5,624 nt of DNA from Oscillospiraceae bacterium (GCA_017396055.1 JAFQND010000329.1:1-5624); one strand, 5' to 3'. Shown: positions 1 to 5,155, counted from the first letter of the stretch. The notes: generated by a model from the sequence alone, not told the origin. Numbers and translations are program-made.

Positions 1-189
1 GATCAGATCGTCGCCCTCTTCAAAGATGGTAACACCGGGCAGGTTCTCTTTTGCCCATTCGCGGCGGGCAGGGTCACGGTCAGCTACTGCTACCAGAACA
101 CCGCCGGGAACTGCGCCGGCGATGATGTTCTTGGAATGGGAAGTACCCATATTACCGACACCGATAATACCGAATTTTACATGATCCAT
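1..189 (-). CDS. Gfo/Idh/MocA-family NAD(P)-dependent oxidoreductase, N-terminal part
   Basis: Only the first 63 residues are present; the gene continues past the left edge. The protein begins MDHVKFGIIGVGNMG and carries a Rossmann dinucleotide-binding loop GVGNMG (residues 10-15). A second strand ends in VAVADRDP, with Asp37 where an acidic residue normally binds the ribose hydroxyls of NAD(H), so NAD rather than NADP is the likelier cofactor (inference). Members of this family oxidise or reduce a hydroxyl or keto group on sugars, inositols and related polyols in the cytoplasm. The start is fixed by an AAAGGAG ribosome binding site at 198-204, eight bases upstream. It follows the isomerase-like gene in the same direction with a 96-base gap and no convincing promoter, so the two are probably one operon. 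The substrate cannot be told from this fragment. Confidence 0.9.
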   Translation of the reverse strand, partial: MDHVKFGIIGVGNMGTSHSKNIIAGAVPGGVLVAVADRDPARREWAKENLPGVTIFEEGDDLI

Positions 190-216
190 AGTAAAAACTC
201 CTTTAGTGATATTTTA

Positions 217-271
217 CGCCGGAAGCCGGCGATTCTGTGCCTTTGGCATTGTGCGGGAAAAGAGATCCCGC
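217..271 (-). other. Three consecutive short hairpins between isomerase and oxidoreductase genes
   Basis: The 96-base intergenic gap (190-285) contains three inverted repeats in a row: GCGGGA/TCCCGC at 253-271 with a 7-base loop, TGCC/GGCA at 238-248 with a 3-base loop, and CGCCGG/CCGGCG at 217-231 with a 3-base loop. None is followed by a T-run in either direction, so they are not classic terminators. In the mRNA they could act as stability or processing elements between the two cistrons. The base pairing is visible in the sequence; any function is inference. Confidence 0.45.
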
Positions 272-285
272 GATCAAAGAGGTTT

Positions 286-1053
286 TTAGTCGTGGCAGCC
301 GAACTTGATCAGGTTGTCGTGGCTCTTCTTCAGGCAGACGAAGGGGCTCTCACGGCAGGTGTCCTGTTCGACCAGAGCGTATTTGGTGGTGCCCAGCTCT
401 TCCAGCTTTTTGATGATGGCAGGCCAGTTCAGGTTGCCTTCACCGACGGGAGCCATGATGGTGGTGTTGTTGGAGAGAGCGGACATGTCTTTGAAGTGTA
501 CACAGGGGATACGGTCTTTCAGCTTTTCGATCCACTGAACGGGGTCAGCACCGCCGGCCTGTACCCAGTAGGTATCGATGGTGAAGCCCATCAGTTCAGC
601 AGGCATGGTCTCCATCAGCACTTCGAGGAACAGCTTGCCGTTGGGAAGACGTTCGAATTCGAAGGCATGGTTGTGATACATGAAGTATTTGCCTGCGGCA
701 GCGATCTTCTTGGCGGGTTCCATAAAGTCCTTGGCGAACTGTTCTACCCAGAAGTCGGTGCGGTATTTGTCGGGCATGCCGCCCAGACCAATGTAATCAC
801 AGCCGAGGATATCGTGCTCGGCGATCAGTTTTTCGGTATCATAGAGGATACGGTCGGCGGAAACGTGAGTCAGGGCGATCTTCAGGCCGTTTTCGTCACA
901 GATCTCGCGCAGTACGCGGGGATCGATGGGACCGAGTCCGGATACCTGGACGACCTTGTAGCCCATTTCTGCTACCTTTTTCAGAGAGATACGCATATCT
1001 GCTTCGTTCTGAAGGTAAGTGCGGAGAGTATAAAGCTGTGCACCAATCTGCAT
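286..1053 (-). CDS. Sugar phosphate isomerase/epimerase-like TIM-barrel protein
   Basis: A 255-residue protein starting MQIGAQLYTLR, the usual opening of xylose-isomerase-like TIM-barrel proteins (AP endonuclease family 2 fold, IolE/IolI relatives). Motifs in order are YHNHAFEF (126-133), FTIDTYW (157-163), VHFKDM (185-190), GEGNLNW (204-210) and VEQD (228-231). Glu132, Asp160, His186 and Glu229 are the likely divalent-metal ligands, by analogy with the family. Such enzymes isomerise, epimerise or dehydrate sugars and inositol derivatives in the cytoplasm. The frame stays open 35 codons further upstream, but the start at 1053 is preferred: it has an AAAGGAA site about ten bases upstream, the family N-terminus begins there, and the upstream codons overlap the promoter. 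It has a strong own promoter, diverges from the AraC-family gene, and is followed by a Gfo/Idh/MocA oxidoreductase, a common pairing in sugar catabolism. Length and motifs look intact; the substrate is unknown. Confidence 0.9.
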   Translation of the reverse strand: MQIGAQLYTLRTYLQNEADMRISLKKVAEMGYKVVQVSGLGPIDPRVLREICDENGLKIALTHVSADRILYDTEKLIAEHDILGCDYIGLGGMPDKYRTDFWVEQFAKDFMEPAKKIAAAGKYFMYHNHAFEFERLPNGKLFLEVLMETMPAELMGFTIDTYWVQAGGADPVQWIEKLKDRIPCVHFKDMSALSNNTTIMAPVGEGNLNWPAIIKKLEELGTTKYALVEQDTCRESPFVCLKKSHDNLIKFGCHD

Positions 1054-1063
1054 AGTTTCATCG

Positions 1064-1070
1064 TTCCTTT
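1064..1070 (-). promoter_or_regulatory. Ribosome binding site deciding the isomerase start
   Basis: AAAGGAA on the minus strand lies ten bases before the ATG at 1053. An out-of-frame ATG at 1061 is only two bases away and so is too close to be used. The site favours the 255-residue form over the longer open frame. Confidence 0.75.
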
Positions 1071-1081
1071 CATGGTAAAAT

Positions 1082-1094
1082 ACAGCAGTGCTGT
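1082..1094. promoter_or_regulatory. 13-base palindrome at the predicted isomerase transcription start
   Basis: ACAGCA-G-TGCTGT is a perfect 6+1+6 inverted repeat. The isomerase promoter predicts a transcript start near 1096 on the minus strand, so the palindrome covers roughly +3 to +15. That is a typical place for a repressor operator, or for a small 5'-UTR hairpin. The symmetry is seen; the role is inferred. Confidence 0.4.
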
Positions 1095-1102
1095 CCATAT
1101 TA

Positions 1103-1131
1103 AGTATATCAGCCAAAACGGAAATTGCCAA
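1103..1131 (-). promoter_or_regulatory. Predicted sigma-70/sigma-A promoter of the isomerase operon
   Basis: On the minus strand a TTGGCA -35 box (1126-1131) and a TATACT -10 box (1103-1108) are separated by exactly 17 bases. Each differs from consensus at one position. The predicted start near 1096 gives a 5' UTR of about 43 bases before the ATG at 1053. Confidence 0.75.
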
Positions 1132-1168
1132 TGGAAAAACGAAAGATGTATATTGCAAAAATCACGAT
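1115..1168 (+). repeat. Three A-rich direct repeats at 21-base spacing in the divergent promoter region
   Basis: AAAACGGAAATT (1115-1126) and AAAACGAAAGAT (1136-1147) match at 9 of 12 positions, and a weaker copy AAAAATCACGAT (1157-1168) matches the second at 8 of 12. All start exactly 21 bases apart, two helical turns. AraC-family proteins commonly bind direct half-sites with this phasing. The first copy overlaps the isomerase promoter and the third overlaps the -35 box of the regulator promoter. A/T-richness could produce this by chance, so it is a candidate operator only. Confidence 0.4.
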
Positions 1169-1181
1169 TTTGCGTTATACT
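1153..1181 (+). promoter_or_regulatory. Predicted promoter of the AraC-family regulator gene
   Basis: TTGCAA (1153-1158) and TATACT (1176-1181) are separated by exactly 17 bases. The predicted transcript start near 1188 leaves a leader of about 25 bases before the ATG at 1213. A palindrome AAAATC-AC-GATTTT (1158-1171) lies in the spacer and touches the -35 box, a position that could allow autorepression. Confidence 0.7.
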
Positions 1182-1212
1182 ATACACAATACAGCGAAAA
1201 GGGGATGAAAAA

Positions 1213-2025
1213 ATGGGCGAAAATATAGAACGTGAGAACATCAGCTTTCATTATTCGGTGACCAACGAACCTACAGATTCCTTTGCGCTTCATTGTCATC
1301 CCTATTATGAGGTTTATTATTTCATAGGCGGTCGGGTCAGTTATCTGGTGGAGGGCAAACGGTATGAACCAAAGCCGCACAGCATTCTTCTGATGGCGCC
1401 GGGTACTTTTCACGGTGTAAAAATCGAGTCGGCCGAAGATTATGAGCGTTATTCCCTGCATTTTCACAGCAGCCTTCTGAGCGGCTCCCGTATGGAGCTG
1501 CTGCTTTCGCCCTTTACCGGAAAAGATGGTCCGGATATTTGTTTTGAGGGAGTCAACACCTATTCGCTGGAGAATTATTTTCAGTCTCTGATGGAGTGTG
1601 CTCATCTGGAAGAACCGCTGTGTGAACAGCTGATCCCCATCCGGCTGGAGGCGCTGCTCTCCCAGATCCTTAGAATGCAGCTTCAGGGGATCTCTTCCGG
1701 TGCGCAGGCACAGAGCCGCACGGTCGAAAGGATCATGGATTATCTGAACCGGAACCTTTCGGCGCCCATCACGCTTGATTCTCTCAGTGAGCAGTTTTTC
1801 CTCAGCAAAAACCATCTGAACTTTCTTTTTAAACAGGCTACCGGCACAACGGTGAAAAACTATCTGATCCATAAGCGTGTAGCCGCCGCCAATGCCCTGA
1901 TCCGGCAGGGAAGTCCCGCCGCGGCCGCAGCCGAACAGGTGGGCTTCGGCGATTATTCCGCCTTCTTCAAAGCGTACAAAAAGATCCTCGGCACGTCGCC
2001 TACCGACACCTATCGGACAGCATGA
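1213..2025 (+). CDS. AraC-family transcriptional regulator with N-terminal cupin sensor domain
   Basis: A 270-residue DNA-binding regulator of usual family length. Residues 10-95 form a cupin-type ligand-binding domain: FALHCHPYYEVYYFIGG (24-40), SYLVEGKRY, then a PxSILLMAPGTFHGV-like strand pair (57-69) with His27, His29 and His67. Residues 165-270 are the AraC/XylS DNA-binding domain with two helix-turn-helix units: ITLDSLSEQFFLSKNHLNFLF (about 186-206) and the signature around EQVGFGDYSAFFKAYKKILGTSP (241-263). An alanine run (236-240) sits in the helix before the second signature. The frame is open far upstream, opposite the isomerase gene, but the true start is 1213: a GGGG-rich ribosome binding site at 1200-1204 lies eight bases before it and a good promoter precedes that. 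Its divergent placement suggests it senses a sugar-like ligand and controls the isomerase/oxidoreductase operon, probably as an activator (inference). Confidence 0.93.
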   Translation: MGENIERENISFHYSVTNEPTDSFALHCHPYYEVYYFIGGRVSYLVEGKRYEPKPHSILLMAPGTFHGVKIESAEDYERYSLHFHSSLLSGSRMELLLSPFTGKDGPDICFEGVNTYSLENYFQSLMECAHLEEPLCEQLIPIRLEALLSQILRMQLQGISSGAQAQSRTVERIMDYLNRNLSAPITLDSLSEQFFLSKNHLNFLFKQATGTTVKNYLIHKRVAAANALIRQGSPAAAAAEQVGFGDYSAFFKAYKKILGTSPTDTYRTA

Positions 2026-2027
2026 AA

Positions 2028-2060
2028 AATCCCGCCGTTCTCACAGGAGAAGGCGGGATT
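2028..2060. terminator. Bidirectional intrinsic terminator between convergent genes
   Basis: A 9-bp stem AATCCCGCC/GGCGGGATT (2028-2036 with 2052-2060) is extended by an inner 5-bp stem TTCTC/GAGAA (2038-2042 with 2047-2051), with one bulged G and a 4-base loop. On the minus strand the stem runs into a five-T tract; on the plus strand the T-rich tail is looser (CTGTCATTTTATTTT). It starts two bases after the regulator stop and lies eight bases past the DUF1858 gene stop, so it should serve both transcripts. Confidence 0.9.
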
Positions 2061-2068
2061 CTGTCATT

Positions 2069-2266
2069 TTATTTTGCCAGATGCTTGTTCAGCTTCTCGA
2101 CCATTTCGTCAGCGTCAACGCCGTGTACGGCACAGGCGTCAGCCAGAGACTCGCCGCGTGCGGAGGGGCAGCCCAGGCAGTGCATGCCCATCTCGAGGAA
2201 GTAGACAGCAGTGGTACGGTCGAAATCGAGGATATCGCCGATACAGGTTTCTTTGGTAACGATCAT
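2069..2266 (-). CDS. DUF1858 small redox-disulfide protein (ScdA_N / hybrid-cluster-associated type)
   Basis: A 65-residue protein starting MIVTKETCIGDILDFD, followed by GMHCLGCPSARGESLADACAVHGVD. This matches DUF1858, the domain found at the N-terminus of ScdA/YtfE-type repair proteins and as stand-alone proteins near hybrid cluster proteins in anaerobes. The conserved CxxC pair is Cys30 and Cys33; Cys8 and Cys45 are additional. Such proteins are thought to handle thiol/disulfide or iron-sulfur chemistry, but their exact reaction is not established. The frame allows a start six codons earlier (2284), but that ATG lies inside the AAAGGAG ribosome binding site, so 2266 is chosen. It follows the MATE gene after 69 bases in the same direction and has a promoter of its own, so it may be read both alone and with the operon. 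It ends next to the shared terminator. Confidence 0.88.
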   Translation of the reverse strand: MIVTKETCIGDILDFDRTTAVYFLEMGMHCLGCPSARGESLADACAVHGVDADEMVEKLNKHLAK

Positions 2267-2274
2267 GATAAGAT

Positions 2275-2281
2275 CTCCTTT
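2275..2281 (-). promoter_or_regulatory. Ribosome binding site deciding the DUF1858 start
   Basis: AAAGGAG lies eight bases before the ATG at 2266. The alternative upstream ATG at 2284 overlaps this site and has no comparable site of its own. Confidence 0.8.
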
Positions 2282-2304
2282 CACGTCTTTTCAGATATAC
2301 TATT

Positions 2305-2332
2305 ATTATACAGCATTCGGAAGAATAATCAA
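2305..2332 (-). promoter_or_regulatory. Predicted own promoter of the DUF1858 gene
   Basis: On the minus strand TTGATT (2327-2332) and a perfect TATAAT (2305-2310) are 16 bases apart. The -35 box begins three bases past the MATE stop codon. No hairpin terminator follows the MATE gene, so read-through from the upstream operon is also likely. Confidence 0.65.
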
Positions 2333-2335
2333 GGG

Positions 2336-3697
2336 CTATTTTTCCGGAATTTCCCTTGTGACATTTCTGAGCCACTTTTTCTGCCGGTAGCGCCATGTGG
2401 TCACGGGGATTTTTACGATCTCGTCACTCATCAGTACGATATAGACCACCGGCACCGGAAGCTTCAGGATAAACGCGCATATCGCGCCCAATAGGATCGA
2501 GAAGCACCACATAAAGAAGGTGTCCAGGAACAGACCGAACTTTGTATCTCCTCCTGCGCGGAAGACGCCCACGACCAGCGTGGTATTGTACGACTGACAG
2601 ATCGAGAAATAGCACATGACGCACATCATCAGGGTCATATAGCCCTGTGCTTCATCCGAAAGACTCATGGTAGCCTGCATGACCGGCAACGCTGCAAGGA
2701 TGGCCATACCGCCGCAGGTACCGGTGATCAGTGTCAGCTTGACCAGCTTTTTGCCATAGATCTCTGCCAGCCCTACCTGACCCGAACCAATGGTCTTTCC
2801 GAGGATGATCGCTGCAGCATTGGCGACGCCCAGCGCGACCACCAGTGCCAGCTGTCTGGTCACCTGTGCCACCGAGTTGGCCGCAACTGCCGGGCTTCCC
2901 ATATGGCCGATGATCAGAGTGTTCATGGCCGAACCGGCGCCCCAGACGACCTCGTTGAAGGTGACCGGGATCGAGTAATGCAGAAAATCTTTATGCAGCA
3001 GTCTGTCCTTCCGGAAGATGGTCCCGAACCGCAGCCGTACCTGTTTGTTCCGGCAATAGGCATACCAGAGAGTGATCATCAGCTCGATGGCACGGGCGAT
3101 CAGTGTGCCCAGAGCCGCACCGAGGATTCCCATTTCGGGCAGCCCGAACAGACCGAAGATAAAGACGGCATTGAGCGCGATGTTCATAAGCAGGGAAGTG
3201 GTATACACCACCGTCGAGATGACCACCCGCTCCACACTGCGCATCAGGTTCAGATAGATGTGCGATACCGCCATCAGCAGATAGCTCAGCGAAACGATCC
3301 GCAGATAGCCCGCTCCCGCTCTGATGACTTCTGTTTCGGTGGAGAAAAGGCCCATCAGCGCTTCGGGGAAACAGACTCCGCCTACAGTAAAGATCGTGCC
3401 GACGATCAGTGAGTACCGCAGCGCCAGACCGAGGATATTCTCAATAGTACGGATATCGCCTTTTCCCCAGTATTGTGCGGTCAGCACTGCGCCGCCGGAG
3501 GTCAGGCCGAAGAAGAACATGTTCATGATAAACTGCACCTGTCCCGCCAGTGAAGAGGCGGATAGAGCAATCTCGCCTACTTTGCCCAGCATGATCACGT
3601 CGGCCGAAGTGACGGCCGTGTTGATCAGATTCTGCAGCGCCATGGGCAGCACAAGGGAGAATACGTTTCTGTAAAAGGCTTTGTTGTCGATGGTCAT
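2336..3697 (-). CDS. MATE-family multidrug/toxin extrusion transporter
   Basis: A 453-residue, highly hydrophobic inner-membrane protein of normal MATE length, with about 12 predicted membrane helices in two homologous halves (roughly 10-215 and 235-430). The N-terminal half has the typical helix 1 with SADVIMLGKVGE (31-42, Asp33 at the usual place) and LNLMRSVE (149-156). The C-terminal half has the equivalent GVFRAGGDTKF (377-387), the VxRGxGDT-like signature. MATE proteins export cationic drugs, toxins or metabolites using a sodium or proton gradient; the substrate cannot be read from sequence. The start at 3697 has an AAAGG site whose first bases overlap the stop codon of the preceding small gene (gap nine bases), so translation of the two is probably coupled. 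It is the third cistron after the sialidase and the DUF3006-like protein. Linkage to these genes could mean export of a product or inhibitor met during glycan use (inference). Confidence 0.95.
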   Translation of the reverse strand: MTIDNKAFYRNVFSLVLPMALQNLINTAVTSADVIMLGKVGEIALSASSLAGQVQFIMNMFFFGLTSGGAVLTAQYWGKGDIRTIENILGLALRYSLIVGTIFTVGGVCFPEALMGLFSTETEVIRAGAGYLRIVSLSYLLMAVSHIYLNLMRSVERVVISTVVYTTSLLMNIALNAVFIFGLFGLPEMGILGAALGTLIARAIELMITLWYAYCRNKQVRLRFGTIFRKDRLLHKDFLHYSIPVTFNEVVWGAGSAMNTLIIGHMGSPAVAANSVAQVTRQLALVVALGVANAAAIILGKTIGSGQVGLAEIYGKKLVKLTLITGTCGGMAILAALPVMQATMSLSDEAQGYMTLMMCVMCYFSICQSYNTTLVVGVFRAGGDTKFGLFLDTFFMWCFSILLGAICAFILKLPVPVVYIVLMSDEIVKIPVTTWRYRQKKWLRNVTREIPEK

Positions 3698-3706
3698 GAT
3701 GCACCT

Positions 3707-3871
3707 TTAGTCAATGATCGTATACATGAACATTTCACAGAGAAGTTTTGTACCTTCTTCGATCTCCATGGGCAGCAGTGCGCGGGCAACAGTATTTTCG
3801 ACCCCTTCCTCACTGACCATGATCGCATAGTCGCCGTCCAGACGGACAACAGTATAAATCGTTTTTTCCAT
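3707..3871 (-). CDS. Small DUF3006-like protein
   Basis: A 54-residue protein starting MEKTIYTVVRLDGDYAIM and ending MFMYTIID. The pattern 'xVxRLDGDYAIMxxEEG…ARALLPxEIEEG' resembles DUF3006, small proteins of Bacillota with a short beta-barrel-like form and the recurring 'RFEGDxAVxExEDG…LLPxxxxEGD' layout. Recognition is from pattern memory and is moderate. Here the usual final strand differs (TKLLCEMFMYTIID), so it may be a divergent member. There is no signal peptide or membrane segment and a single Cys; it is acidic and probably cytoplasmic. The start has a GAAAGGA site at 3879-3885, seven bases upstream. Gaps of 18 bases to the sialidase stop and 9 bases to the MATE start place it firmly in the operon. 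No biochemical role is known to me for this family, so none is proposed. Confidence 0.72.
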   Translation of the reverse strand: MEKTIYTVVRLDGDYAIMVSEEGVENTVARALLPMEIEEGTKLLCEMFMYTIID

Positions 3872-3889
3872 GATGGTTTCCTTTCAACT

Positions 3890-5020
3890 TTATTCGCTGA
3901 GCAGCCATTCCAGATCGAAGATCGCAGCAGAAAGACCGGAACTGTAACAATCTTCTTCACCGTGTTCGTAAAGAAGGATGAACTTTTCCTCCGCAGGAGA
4001 CCATGCAAGTGCGGAATAAGCGGCGAGGCCGGCGTCGATCTGTTTGGTATGACACCAGGTAGCACCGTCATCACGGCTGACACAGACGGTCATGTTCTTT
4101 CTGATATCCGCACGGGGATTGGCAAACAGAGTCAGCGCGCCTTCTTTGGTTTCGGCCCGCAGGAAGGAAGCGTTGCAGCCCATGCGTTTTTCTTCCATGA
4201 GGAAATCATCGGTGGAGAATTCACCATAGGTCTCGCCGCCGTCATGGCTGATGGCAAGATAACGCTTTCCGTCGTGGAAATAAGCGCGGGAGTTATAAAG
4301 GATGGTGCCGTCGGCGCGTTCGATCAGGGTGCCTTCACCGGTGCCTGCCTGTACAGGGCCACTGGAATGCCAGCTCTTACCGTGGTCATCGCTCCAGATA
4401 GCGTTGTTGAAACCATAGGTCTGCAGTCCTTCGAAGGTGGTGTAGTGACCGGTGGTATATCTGGCGGGACAAAGTAGTCTGCCGGCATATTTTCCCGTTT
4501 TCAGCTGGATACCGGGAGCACTTCCGTGGGTGGAACCGACAAATTCACCTGCTTCGGTGACAGTGGGGGAGATGGGGCAGGGCTCTTCGGTAAAGGTCAG
4601 GCCGTCATCTCTGCTTACCAGCTGGAAACGGCCCAGGGTCACGCCGTCTCTCTCGGCGGCCTGCTTTGCTTTTTCGGCGGCAGCTTTCCGTTCCTCTTCG
4701 GTGTAATCGCCGAATTCATACAGTACGGCTGCATTGCGGGATGCCATGAAGATGACGGTGTCGGTGACTTCGTCATATACAGCCGATTGGATATTGTGGG
4801 ACCATCCGGGCATCGATGCCAGCCGGATAACAGGGCTCCATTCGCCGCCTGCCTCTCTGCGGCAGAGGACAAGGTCTTTTTCGTCGGCATGGTCATCTAC
4901 CGTGTTTCTGCGGTCGGTGCAGAAGGCAAGAGCGGTGCCGTGTTTGGTGACAACGATGGACGGGATACGGTAATGGGAAGCGCCTTCGGTATGGAAAATA
5001 TTGGTTCTCTCAAAATACAT
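3890..5020 (-). CDS. Exo-alpha-sialidase-like protein (GH33-type six-bladed propeller), no signal peptide
   Basis: A 376-residue sialidase/neuraminidase-family protein. The N-terminus has HYRIPS (16-21), the FRIP-type motif with Arg18. Four Asp boxes follow: SRDDGLTF (136-143), SDDHGKSW (210-217), SHDGGETY (258-265) and SRDDGATW (315-322). From family spacing, likely active-site residues are Arg18, Asp43, Glu229, Arg245, Arg303 and Tyr335: the arginine triad, acid/base Asp and Tyr/Glu nucleophile pair. The set looks complete, so a real glycosidase releasing or rearranging terminal sialic acid is plausible. A very charged helical insert (about 106-125, EEERKAAAEKAKQAAER) sits between blades. 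There is no signal peptide, lipobox, carbohydrate-binding module or sorting motif, so it should act inside the cell on imported sialosides, or have another substrate. The start has a perfect AGGAGG (5029-5034) eight bases upstream. It is the first gene of the operon with the DUF3006-like protein and the MATE exporter. Confidence 0.87.
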   Translation of the reverse strand: MYFERTNIFHTEGASHYRIPSIVVTKHGTALAFCTDRRNTVDDHADEKDLVLCRREAGGEWSPVIRLASMPGWSHNIQSAVYDEVTDTVIFMASRNAAVLYEFGDYTEEERKAAAEKAKQAAERDGVTLGRFQLVSRDDGLTFTEEPCPISPTVTEAGEFVGSTHGSAPGIQLKTGKYAGRLLCPARYTTGHYTTFEGLQTYGFNNAIWSDDHGKSWHSSGPVQAGTGEGTLIERADGTILYNSRAYFHDGKRYLAISHDGGETYGEFSTDDFLMEEKRMGCNASFLRAETKEGALTLFANPRADIRKNMTVCVSRDDGATWCHTKQIDAGLAAYSALAWSPAEEKFILLYEHGEEDCYSSGLSAAIFDLEWLLSE

Positions 5021-5062
5021 TGATGATTCCTCCTGCTTTTTTGATAGGGAGATCTTTCTCTC

Positions 5063-5091
5063 ATTATAACAGTTCTTTCAGAAAAAGAAAA
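5063..5091 (-). promoter_or_regulatory. Predicted promoter of the sialidase operon
   Basis: A perfect TATAAT (5063-5068, minus strand) is preceded by TG one base away (TGTTATAAT), an extended -10 element. The -35 region at 17-base spacing is poor (TTTTCT, 5086-5091), so the promoter may lean on the extended -10 or on an activator. The predicted start is near 5056, with a leader of about 35 bases. Confidence 0.7.
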
Positions 5092-5094
5092 GAC

Positions 5095-5112
5095 CAGCGA
5101 AATTTTTCGCTG
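5095..5112. repeat. Perfect 8+2+8 inverted repeat between the sialidase and nadE promoters
   Basis: CAGCGAAA-TT-TTTCGCTG lies just upstream of the sialidase -35 region and about 15 bases before the nadE -35 box. It may be a dimeric regulator operator. Alternatively, read on the minus strand it is a stem followed by a T/C-rich run (GTCTTTTCTTTTT), so it could stop antisense transcripts coming from nadE. The symmetry is seen; the choice between roles is open. Confidence 0.5.
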
Positions 5113-5126
5113 TAAACTTAAAAATA

Positions 5127-5155
5127 TTGTGATTTTTCTTCTGATGTGCTACAAT
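5127..5155 (+). promoter_or_regulatory. Predicted promoter of nadE
   Basis: TTGTGA (5127-5132) and TACAAT (5150-5155) are exactly 17 bases apart, with TG one base before the -10 box (extended -10). The predicted transcript start is near 5162, giving a leader of about 40 bases. No NiaR/NrtR-type operator or riboswitch was recognised in the leader. Confidence 0.72.

Noticed and set aside
217..231. GC-rich hairpin considered as an intrinsic terminator between the isomerase and oxidoreductase genes.
   Set aside because: No T-run follows the stem on either strand, and the downstream gene lacks a convincing promoter of its own, so termination here would silence it.
136..1212. An open plus-strand frame running 359 codons upstream of, and in frame with, the AraC-family regulator, which would make a 629-residue fusion protein.
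   Set aside because: It is exactly opposite the well-supported isomerase gene and contains no recognisable domain. The promoter at 1153-1181 and the ribosome binding site at 1200-1204 fix the regulator start at 1213.
1205..1228. Seven-codon out-of-frame mini reading frame overlapping the regulator start (ATG at 1205, TAG at 1226).
   Set aside because: Its ATG directly abuts the ribosome binding site, leaving no spacer, so translation from it is unlikely.
2903..3412. Long open plus-strand frame opposite the MATE gene.
   Set aside because: Low-complexity polar translation with no family pattern and no promoter or ribosome binding site; it is an antisense shadow of a clear transporter gene.
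3962..5023. Two long open plus-strand frames (3962-4477 and 4526-5023) opposite the sialidase gene.
   Set aside because: The minus-strand frame has four Asp boxes and the catalytic residues; the opposite translations show no domain and no translation signals.
5131..5139. AAAAATCAC motif (here on the minus strand) also present at 1157-1165 in the other divergent region, as a possible shared operator.
   Set aside because: Nine A/T-rich bases in two A/T-rich promoter regions can match by chance, and the placement relative to the promoters differs.
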